Shown: piece by piece, positions 11,180 through 23,100 of the stretch
How the letters are laid out: each line of letters opens with the position of its first letter
How positions within the stretch are numbered: position 1 is the first letter of the stretch
From: Sophora flavescens
Taxonomy: Eukaryota > Streptophyta > Magnoliopsida > Fabales > Fabaceae
DNA: 64,000 bases
Assembly (NCBI GenBank): GCA_030762895.1
Contig: CM061068.1
Coordinates: forward strand, 157,376,811 to 157,440,810
Reading direction: 5' to 3'
Position numbers and translations under genes: made by a program
The notes under the pieces: model-generated
Seen by the model: only the letters and a program-made list of their open reading frames with translations
What the model was told of the DNA's origin: nothing
Database searches by the model: none

Positions 11180-14100
11180 ATGGCTTCTACAGAGGGTCTG
11201 GTGCCCATAACTAGGTCCTTTCTGGCGTCTTATTACGACAGATACCCTTTGACTCCACTCTCTGATGACGTCTCTCGCCTTTCTTCTGAGATTCGTTCAA
11301 TGACCGATGATTTGCTCAATCAACATCCTCCTACTCAAGGTCTCTCTCTCTCTCTTGATTTTTATTTGTACATTCATTGTTATGCTTTATGCCTTGCTTT
11401 AGAACCTTATCTGTGAGTTGATGTTATTCCAGGAGAAAGCATATTAATAAATGAAGCTCATCGTCAACCTCCGCATAAAATTGATGAGAACATGTGGAAG
11501 AATCGAGAGTACATTGAAGAGACGATTTTTTTACTTGAAAGATCTAATTGGCCAGAGCTGGTAATTTATACCTTTATAATTCAATTTCCCCTTCTTTGAT
11601 TGACTTTTATGAAGGAGATATTCGTAACTCAAGAATACAGAACATGGCACCTTCATCACTGATCTTTTCAGTTGATATTAGCTTTTGTGAAGTTCATATA
11701 AAATAATTTCAACCGAAAAATTGCATACATTCTTAGAGGTAGCACCTTTGTTTTTTATGCAGCTTAAACAGCAGTCCACGCCTGATGATGTTGAACTTGC
11801 TACTGCGCTTGGGAAGCTGAAAGATAAACTTCATAATACTTTGAAGGTTTTGGAATCTTTCCAGATTCAAAATTCAGAACATGTGTTTAACACGGGTACC
11901 TCCTTGCCTTTGTCTTGAATTATTTGTTTCCATAGTTATTTCATGTTATTTGTCTTGATGGAAATTACGAAGCGACACCAAGCCTATAACCTGAGCTAAA
12001 GGGCTGACATTGTGGCAAAGCTTCTTGGATTGAAGCAAGCATTTTGGGTAAAGGGTTGTCATTGTTGACCTTCATTCACCATTAAGTGTGGTAAACTCCT
12101 GAGTGAACCCTGTAGTAGTCGTATGAAATTCATGTAGCAACTTAGGAATCCATTCTGAGCCTGCTGATAACAGCAAGCAGTCTTTGTAATACAACCTTTG
12201 ATCTTCCAATGATGAGGATGAGAATAAGCATTGCTTTGTAAACCAGTTATTATCTTAGACAACATAGGATCCCTCCCAACCTCCTCATCTACCCACTGCA
12301 CATCCTGCTTAAATGGCCTGGAAATGACTGCTAATTCCTTGTCGTCCTCAATTCTGGATAATTCATCCGCCACTTTATTCTGGTGACCAGATTTATGAAC
12401 TACATCAAAGTCATAACCCAACTGCTTAACCAACCAGTTTTACTGATTCTGTGTAGGAATGCGCCATAGTTGCTTTTCTGGTCATTCTTCCATATTGACC
12501 TTTTGTTAATTCATTGAGACACTGAGATTTCTATTCCACAAATGCATGAGGTATTTAAATTAATGTGCAGTTATGACATATTTACCTCAAGATTTTCGGG
12601 GAACGCTACTGAGACAGCAACGGGAACGCTCGGAGAGGAATAAGCAAGCAGAGGTTGAAACTTTGGTAAATTCTGGTGGTAGCATATGTGATCGATATGC
12701 TCTGCTGTGGAAACAACAAATGGACAGGTGAGACTCAACCTTGGCTGGCTGGTTGTGCAGGAGTTAATGAGAAATATATTAAACAACTTAAGGGTCACAG
12801 GAGAAGGCAGTTAGCTCAGCTCGGTTCTGCAACTGGAGTCTATAAAACACTGGTGAAGTACCTGGTTGGAGTTCCTCAGGTTTGGCTTTTGTAGATTGTC
12901 AATACATGGCTGTGCTGGCCTATTTTTTTAATTCTTTTTCCTGTCTGGCATTTATTGGGCAGGTTTCATATAGTTATGTTCATTTTGTATGCATTTGGAG
13001 TAAATTTGCTGTTATTCAGATTATTGTCTTTGAGTACTGGTTGTCTTTATTATTTTTTTATACTCTAAAACATCTTTTTTTGTTTGGGTTGTAGGTATTG
13101 CTTGATTTTATTCGGCAGATAAATGATGATGACGGGTACCAAATTACTGTTTTTAAGTGTTGTTGCAATTATCTTCCTTGATATGTGCATGTGATATTAA
13201 TATATGAATAGCAATCACATGAGAACTCTTATCTACTGTTAGGCCCATGGAGGAGCAACGTTGTCGCTATGGACCACCATTATACAGCCTTACTTCAATG
13301 ATTCTTTCTCTTCGACTGTTCCTTTTGTTGTCATGGGCACGATATGGGGCCAGGAAATTGTGAGATACCTTTCATCTTTGGTGGTTAAATTGTTGAGTTT
13401 AATGGTTGATTTTGTTACACTATTATTAGTTTTGTGAAAGTTGAACATGGGCATTTATGTGAAGTCTCAATATTCTGTCTTGCAGTTTTGAAGGGTTAAA
13501 TATAAGTAAAATTTTCATTGAAAAGAAGATGCCCTGGAATTGTGTGAAATGTCAATGTCTGATTACCTGTGTTAGAGATATAATAAAGTCATTTATGTGC
13601 CTTTACATAACAACTTAAGCTATTGGAAAGAGTTGGTTCATGACGGGGTATCAGAGCCTTCATGACCAAGAGGTCTAGAATTCCACCGTTTCCCCCTGCC
13701 CCCTTATTGTTCTAAATAAAAGTTGAATTTTGGCACATGGTGAAGATGGGGCTATACATTATCCATGTTTCAAGCCCAAAGGGCTCTTGTGTGACGGGAT
13801 TTATTAGAGATTTAATAAAGTCATTCATGTATCATACCTAACAATTTAAGTTTTTGGAGAGTTGGTTCGTGACAACCTGCATAATGTTTCTAAAAGAATG
13901 ACTTCTGCAAAAGCAAGCTCTGTTGGAAGGATTGGTTCAAGGGTATTTTAGTTGATAAATTTTATATCTCCGAACCTTGTACATATGTTCAAGTAAACAT
14001 TGCCTACTGAATTGAGTTAACACTTAACTAGAATAAGATGCTAATGCACCCTTTTATCATAATCTAAGCATTTCCATTGTAGGTGGGCATACACATTACT

Positions 14101-17100
14101 AAGAGATGGTCAAGGGCAATATTGAGAAGAGTAATGATATTATGGCACCAAAAGTTGACACCAACTTTTGACACCTTGGTTAATCGGTACAAATATTTGG
14201 TTAATTCAGTTCATTATATGGTTAATCACGTGCAAATATTTGATTAATTCATGATGACCAATTAATCATATAAAGAACTGAATTAACCAGATATTTGCAT
14301 GTGATTAACCAAATATTTACATGGTTATGGAAAATAAGCTTCAGATGACCCATTAACCATATAATGAACTGAATTAAGCAAAAATTTGCACGTGATTAAT
14401 CAAGGTGTCAATTTGGTGTCAAAAACTGGTGTCATAATATCATTACTCTATTGAGAATGTTTGTACGAAGCATAACAGAATGTTGATGTGGCTGTGACTG
14501 TGGTATCAGCCACCCCAAAACTACCGAAATGATGACACAACTACAACACCACTCTCCATTCCCTCCATATTCACGCCCCCTGCATGATTTCAGCCTCAAC
14601 TATTCCAATCTCCTGCGGCCAAGCGTCCTTTCTGTTATAGTCATGTATAACAGACTCCTCTCTATTTCTCAAGTCATGTCCTAATCTGCCCTTATTCCTC
14701 CTTTCCCTCATACCGTAGACCTTAATTTGAGGCCCATGATTGAGACCCATCAATCCGCTCCCAATGAGTTGCGCTTTGTCGTCAAGGTGAAAGTCTGGAA
14801 AAGTGGTCTGAATGAGATGGAATCCTCCCAAGTATTGTCATGGTCAGGAAGATTAACACACTTTATGAGAACTTCAGTCTATCCAGTTATACCCAGTTAT
14901 AGAAAGAAGGAATTTTGAATATCTGAATATCGTTCCTTGATATCATTGTACAAGACTGAATACAATATATAGACTAAAGGGAAATAAATGCTATCCTAAA
15001 GATAAGGATGAAAATATGCCCTAATAATGAAAAGAATAAGGACCTAATTTGTACAATGATAACTGACAATATCAAACATAAATACAATATATTACAACAC
15101 TCCCCCTCAAGTTGGTGAATGGATATTTATCATTCCCAGCTTGCATGTAAGACCTCGAAACCACTCTGTGGGAAGTCCTTTGGTGAAGACATCTGCTAAT
15201 TGGAACTCTGAGGGAACATACTCAGCAGCTATAAGACCATCATCTAACTTTTCCTTGATAAAGTGTCTATCTATCTCTCTGTGTTATGTCTTATCATGCT
15301 GGACTGGTTTGTGAGCAATACTAATGGCAGACTTGTTGTCACAAAGTAATCTCATAGGAGCTTCATGCTTTATTCTGAGATCATCCAGTATGATTCTCAT
15401 CCATAATGATTCACAAATCCCTTGGATCGTCTGTCTACAATCGACCCTGCATAATTTGCATATGTATAGGTTTCTATGGACAAACATTCCCCCTTTCTGA
15501 ATTGTTGAATTAGAAGGTTTTAGATAGGGAAGGAGAAAAAGAGAGAAATAAACTAACAAATAGTAACACTGATATTGATTTGATATAGTGATGATGTGGT
15601 TATAAAAGATAACCCTAATAGTCCTATTTATATTAAAAGTAGAATCCTAATATTGATTAAAAAGAGAATCCAATCATAAAATATAATTAAGAAATAAATC
15701 CTAAGAGATCATCTATGATACTCTAAAATATTCTAAGATATTATAAGATATTTCTCTGATTTTCTAACACTCCCCCTCAAGGTAAAGCTTACTAAGCTTT
15801 AAGCTTGTTACACGAAAACAATGCATTTCCCCTCAAATTAAAATTTAAAATAAAAACATAAACCAAGCTCCATGAAAATAATGGTAGGAAGGCAACTCAA
15901 GGATCTAGGAGAGGAATGAGAGAGTTGTTGGAAAGATAACCTTCGCAAGGCAATTTGGAATGATCATCAGCTTGACAGAAATTTCTTGACAAGCAATCTA
16001 GCATCAAGGTCCGAACTTCTCAAAACCGTATTTGGAAGCTTCAACAATAATATCGGAGACCCAAATTATTTCAAATTGAAATAAAGTTAGACAACTACTT
16101 CCGAGGCTGAGACGAGGCCAGTGCATCTGGGACAAGGGGCCAAGGCTAGTGCATCTGAGAAAGAGTGAAAGACGAGACGGGCAAGTGCATCTAGGAAAAG
16201 AGCCGGGCCAGAGCATATGGGACAATGAGTTGGGCTAGTGTGAGTCATAGCTAACATAAGGCAATCATCGACGGAAATAGAAGTCACGACTAATATGATT
16301 CATATGTGGGAAAAGAGTCACCACCGGAATGATCGTCGGTGGGAACAAAAGTCACCACTAATATGACTCATCCGTGGGAAAGGAGTCACCATCGGAATGG
16401 TCGTCGGTGGGAAGAGAAGTCACTGGTATGATCCATTAGTGGATAAGAGTTGCATAGAAGCAAAACATAACCAAAGAAAGCCAAACACATCGAGGTGGTT
16501 GCTGAAAAGTGGTCCATAGAGGGAGGTGAGAACAGATCTGAAATGAGCAGAGGCCGACGAGTTCAGCATTGGAAGCAGCGACCGAAAACGTTGCCGGACG
16601 TGCTGTTACACGTCGGAGGAAGTAGCGCGAGCGTGTGGCTGCACGCAGAAAGGGTGAGACGTGTGTGACGGCACGTCGGGAGGCGAACGGCGGTGCGGTT
16701 TGGACGGTTGGACTGATCGGTGGCCGACGTGTCTAGTGATGGGGTCGGCGGCCGGAAACAATGGCTACAGATGGTGGCGGACAGCGGCTGTCGGGACAGA
16801 AACAAGGGTCAGAAAGACGATGGATGCGCTTGAAAAGAAGAACACAAAGGAGGAGAGAAAAAATGGCAGGATATATATATGGCTGAGAAGATGATAAGAT
16901 GATAAGATGATTATAGTTCCTTCATACTTAGCAGAACTCCACAGCAGAGTAGTGACGCAGGACAGGTCACGGAGGATGGTACCTCTCGTATACCATGTTG
17001 AATTGAAAGGTTTTAGATAGGGAAGGAGAAAAAGAGAGAAATAAACTAACAAATAGTAACACTGATATTGATTTGATATAGTTATGATGTGATTACAAAA

Positions 17101-20100
17101 GACAACCCTAATAGTCCTATTTATACTAAAAGTAGAATCCCAATCTTGATCAAATAGAGAATCAAATCATAAAATATAATTAAGAAATAAATCTTAAGAG
17201 ATCATTTATGATACTCTAAAATATTCTAAGATATTATCAGATATTTATCTGATTTTCTAACATGAATAATAATCCCTTTCCTTGGCTTGTCTTCAAATAC
17301 TGGAGGATTCTATTCATTGCTTGCATATGTCTCTCACGTGGATCATGTATGAACTGGCTAACCACACTGACAACATAAGCAATGTCTGGTCTGGTGTGAG
17401 ATAAATATATCAGTTTCCCCACAAGTCTATGATTTTGTGCCTTGTCCACCCTTGGGCTCTCTTCATTGTTTCCAATCTTATGAATCTGTTCAATTGGTGC
17501 CCCGGTGGTTTTGCAACCCAGCTTACCTGTCTCCTCAGGAAGATCCAGGACTTATTTCCTTTGGGAAATAGAGGTGTCTTGTTTGGAGTAAGCAACCTCT
17601 ATCACAAGGAAGTACTTTAGCTTCCCCAAGTCCTTCATTTCAAACTGTCCTGCAAGTTTCTCTTTTAGAACCTGTTTCTCAACCTCATCATCTCCAACAA
17701 TGATTATGTCATCAACATATACTAGAAGTGTAAGCCTGCTTTCTTGTGAATGTTTTATAAAGAGGGTGTTGAATATAATTAATATATGGACGGTGGACGG
17801 TGTGGACGGTGGAGTCCCATCCATTGTATTCTTATGATTCATTGTATATTTCTCCTAGGACTTAGTATAGACTTTTATTGTTCTAGGAATCAAGTCTAGA
17901 GTCAAGTATATATATATCTTGTACTCCTATTCAATAAGATACAAATAGAAAGTATTCAGTTTTCATATTAGAGCCTTGTTGGTTCCTGTTTGGTATTTTC
18001 ATTGGGTTTCAGCTGTTGTGAACATTGGCCCACGTTTTTGAAGTTGTCTGGTGACCGGAGTGGCACTGCCGTTCACCTCAGACGTCGCCGACCGGACGTC
18101 CGCCCAAGCTCCGCCGCCAGATTCGCTGTCACGCGCCCTCACGCGCCGCCTTCCCGGCTTCCGTTTGTGCCGCCAATTCCACCACCGTGATTGCCGTCCT
18201 CTCCCAGTTCTGTTCCGCCCCTGCTGCGTTTGTGGGTCTGCCGTTGTGCTACCCCTTCATTGAATCTTGTTGCTGTTTGTATTCTGTTGCTCTTCTTCCA
18301 TGGAAGAAAAGAAGAGCTTGAGCCCCTGTTTGATTTCTGGTTCCCCCACTATTACTACCAAGTCAAATGAAGATCATCTACTTTCGGTCAGTGAGTATAA
18401 GGACTACCCTCAATTTAAAGCCACTCAACAGGCTTTTCCTTCGGCCACCATTGCTCACACTGGTAACTCTAAAGTTTGGCTCTCTCAATCTACATCTGTT
18501 GGATCTTGGATTTTAGACTCTGGTGCTTCTGATCACCTAGCTGGTAATCCTTCTCTTTTCTCTAAATTGTCATTCCCTAAAACATCTCACAGTATTACTC
18601 TTGCCGATGGGTTTAAAGCACAAGCCGCTAGTATTGGTCAAGCTTCACCTCTTCCATCCTTACCTTTAAATTCAGTCTTGTTTGTACCGGATTGTCCCTT
18701 TAATTTAATTTCAATTAGCCAAATTACTCGCACTCTAAATTGTTCCATAACCTTTAATTCTGATTCCTTTGTTATACAGGACCGGAGTACGTGACAAATG
18801 ATTGGATCTGGATTTGAATCACATGGCCTCTACTACCTTCGATCTTCCTCATCCACCGTATGTGCTGTTTCAAAGTCTGTCGATCTCTTACATCGTCGTC
18901 TGGGTCAGCCAAGTCTAGAAAAATTAAAGCAGATGGTCCCTCATCTTTCACATTTGAAGACCTTGAACGCGTGAGTCATGTCAACTTGGCAAACATGTTA
19001 GAGTATCTTTTCCTAGTAGTGCCGTGAGTCGAACTATGTCTCCTTTTGATATTATCCACTCGATGTTTGGGGTCCTAGTCGTATTCCTTCATTCGAGGAT
19101 ATAGGTATTATGTTACTTTCATTGATGATTTCTCAAGATGCACTTGGTTATTTTTAATGAAAAATCGCTCGAAGTTATTTGATGTCTTTCAAACCTTTTG
19201 TTCACAAATAAAGAATCGTTTGGAAAAACAATTCATATTTTGCTTAGTGATAATTAAAAAGAATTTTTTTCCTCATATTTTAAATCCTTTTTGAGTTCTC
19301 ATTTAATCATACATCTGTCCTGTTGTCATCACACACCACAGTATATTGGTGTTGCTTAACTCAAACATCGTCATCTTGTTGATACAGCTCGGACTCTTAT
19401 AATAAATGCCAATGCACCCTTGAAGTTTTGGGTCGATTGTTCTTTTACCTGTTATTTGGTAAACCGAATGCCATCCTCTGTTTTGGGTAATAAAATCCCT
19501 CACTCTATTTTATTTCCTAACGATTCTCTTTATCTTGTTCCCCTCGTGTGTTTGGTTCTACCTGTTTTGTCCATGATCTTTCTCCCGGTCGTGATAAGTT
19601 GTCCAGCACGGCCGTTAAATGTGTCTTTCTTGGGTATTCTCGAGTGCAAAAGGGATATCGATGTTATTGTCCCTCTACACATCACTTTTATGTATTTGCA
19701 GATGTTACATTTTTTGAAGATAACCCTACTTTGTCACATCAGCTACCTCCGACTCTACTCCATCTCAGGTACTGCCCATTCCTCAACTTGCACAGCCACA
19801 GGATGACCGCCCGTTTCATCGATATGGTATTTTTTATGAGCGTCAGGCTCTTAAAGTTCCTGAGATCACACCCAGTATTAAACCTCCTGATTCAGCTCCC
19901 GCTCCAATCGCTTCTCCCACTGCGGTCCAACCAGTCGCTTCCGCTGACTTACCAATTGCCCTTCGTAAAGGTAATCGTTCTACTCTTAATCCCCATCCCA
20001 TTTACAATTTCCTTAGTTACCATCGGTTATCTCCTTCCCATTATGCCTTTGTATCTGCCTTGTCATCTGTTACCATTCCCAAGAATGTCCAGCAAGCACT

Positions 20101-23100
20101 ATCTCATCCAGGATGGCGACAGGCAATGGTTGATGAGATGACGGCCTTGGAATCTAAGCATACATGGACCCTTGTTTCCCCTCCTGCTGGGAAATCAGTA
20201 GTTGGTTGTCGATGGGTATTTACAGTTAAAGTTGGTCCTAATGGGCAGGTGGATCGCTTGAAAGCCCGACTGGTCGCAAAGGGGTACACTCAGATCTATG
20301 GTCTGGATTACGGTGATACTTTTTCTCCCGTTGCTAAGATGGCACTGTTCGTTTGTTCTTGTCGATGGCCGCCATGAGACACTGGCCATTATACCAGCTG
20401 GATATTAAAAATGCATTCTTACATGGTGATCTGGAGGAGGAAATCTATATGGAGCAACCACCGGGTTTGTTGCTCAAGGGGAGTCGATCTTGTTTGCAGT
20501 TACGAAGTCCTTGTATGGCTTAAAACAGTCACCTCGCGCTTGGTTTGGGAAGTTCAGTAACGTCATCCAGCAGTTTGGCATGATTCGTTGCGAGGCAGAC
20601 CATTATGTATTCTTTAAATGCTCATCCTTGAATAAACATATTTATCTCGTGGTGTATGTGGATGATATTGTTATTACAGGTGACGATCAAGAAGGCATTA
20701 AGGAATTGAAGCAACACTTGTTTAAACATTTTCAAACCAAAGATCTTGGACAATTGCGGTATTTTCTTGGGATTGAAGTAGCCCAATCAAGAACAGGTGT
20801 TGTCATTTCTCAGAGGAAATATGCCCTTGACATTCTTGAAGAAACAGGGATGCTAGATTGTAAACCTGTTGATACTCCTATGGACCCAAATGTAAAGCTT
20901 CTACCTAATGAGGGGGAGCCCCATCCTGACCCAGGCAGATATAGAAGATTAGTTGAGAAGTTAAATTATCTCACCATGACTCGACCAGACCTTGCTTTTC
21001 CGGTTAGTGTTGTAAGTCAGTTTCTCAACTCACCATGTGACTGTCATTGGAATGCTGCTGTTCGGATCCTAAGATATATCAAGGGATCCCCTGGTAAAGG
21101 GATTGTTTATATGGACAGGGGTCATACTAATATCATGGGGTATACAGATGCAGATTGGGCAGACGATGCTAGTGATAGGAGGTCTACTGTGCCACTCTTG
21201 TGTGCTTATTGGAGGTAATATGATTTCATGGAAAAGTAAGAAGCAGAATGTTGTTGCAAGATCAAGCACAGAAGCAGAGTATCGTGCTATGGCTAATACT
21301 ACTTGTGAACTCCTATGGCTAAAATATTTGCTCCAAGAGTTGAAGTTTTGTGAGATAGGTCCTATGAAACTTGCTTGTGATAACCAATCAGCATTGTATC
21401 TTTCTTCAAATCCTATCTTCCATGAAAGAACCAAGCATATAAAAGTTGATTGTCACTTCATCCGGGAAAAGATCCTCTCGGGCATCATTAAGACTTCCTT
21501 TGTGGGTACTAGAGATCAACTTGCAGATATGATGACCAAGTCTTTACGGGGTCCTAGAATAGCATACATATGTGACAAGCTGATTGCATCAGACATATAT
21601 GCTCCAGCTTGAGGGGGAGTGTTGAATATAATTAATATATGGACAGTGGATTTATGTGGACGGTGGAGTCCCATCCATTGTATTCTTATGATTCATTGTA
21701 TATTTCTCCTAGGACTTAGTATAGACTTTTATTGTTCTAGGAATCAAGTCTAGAGTCAAGTATATATATATCTTGTACTCCTATTCAATAAGATACAAGT
21801 AAAAAATATTCAGTTTTCATATTCAAGTGAGGGTATGATCTCCCTGGCTCTGTTTATAACCTAAGGACACTATAGCATTGGTGAACCTCCCGAACCAAGC
21901 ACGAGGAGACTGCTTGAGTTCATATAAGGCCTTCCTTAACTTGCACACCATACTCCCTCCATCAGTAGGTTTGTATCCTGGTGGAATGTCCATATATACT
22001 TCCTCTTCCAAGTTCCCATGGAGAAAGGCATTTTTAACATCAAATTAGTGTAAGTCCCATCCAAGGAGAGTGATCCTGACTGTGTTCATCTTTGCTTTTG
22101 GGGCAAATGTTTCCTCATAATCAATCACATATGTCTGAGTGTACCCTTTTGCAACCAGCCTTGCTTTATACCGGTCCATGGTACCATCAGACCGATATTT
22201 CACTGTGTAATTCCATCTGCACCCAACTATCCTTTTGTCCTTCGATTTCTCAACAATTTCCCATCTCTTCATGCATGGCTTGAACTCAGTTCTTATCCAT
22301 TAAAGCTTCTTGTATTGAAGTGGGGACTTTGGTATAATCAATTGTTGAGATAAAACTGATGCTGTACTGATAGGTTTTTAGTGGACACAAATTGAGATAT
22401 AGGGTGTTTTTTACAAGTTTTTCTGGCTTTTCTCAAGGCTATTGGCAAGTCATCAGGGTTAGGTTCACAAATATCATGTAAATGACTTTTCAAAGGCTCA
22501 GAGTCAGGAATGCTTACCTCTGGTTCAGGCGATTGAAGTTGCTGTTGGACCAGGTTGGGTTTTTTCCGATGATACATCTGCTTGTATCAATCCACACCAT
22601 TTATCTCATTTGATATTGGAACAGATACTGGTTCTTTAGGCATCTCTGAAGTACCAGAAGATGATATTGCATTCCTCATAAGAGGAGGGACAGTTGACTC
22701 AATAGGTTCAGCCAGAAGAGGAACAAACGATGACTCAAGAGACTTAGCTTCTTGACCACTCTCCCCCTGAAGCTGAGGACAGAGGTGAAAGGACTCAAAT
22801 TCACGAAAAGTGACATCCATGGAGACATAGACATGACGACTTTGAGGATGTTAACATTTGTACCCTTTTTTGTCTGGAGCATACCCTATGAAGATATATT
22901 TGACAGCCCTAGGATCCAACTTACAACGATATTGACTATGGATATGAACAAAGGTAACACAGCCAAAGACATGGCACGAGAGACTCCTCATGGTAGGAAC
23001 GGAAGGGAAGAAAGAAAGAAATTATGAGTTGCACATGACTAAGATCATCCAAGATATGGGAGGGCAACCTGTTCATCAAATATGTGGTAGTTAAAACAGG

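Noticed and set aside
17990..18263. Two overlapping Pro/Arg-rich frames
   Set aside because: They lie in the untranslated leader of copia B; GC-rich shadows.
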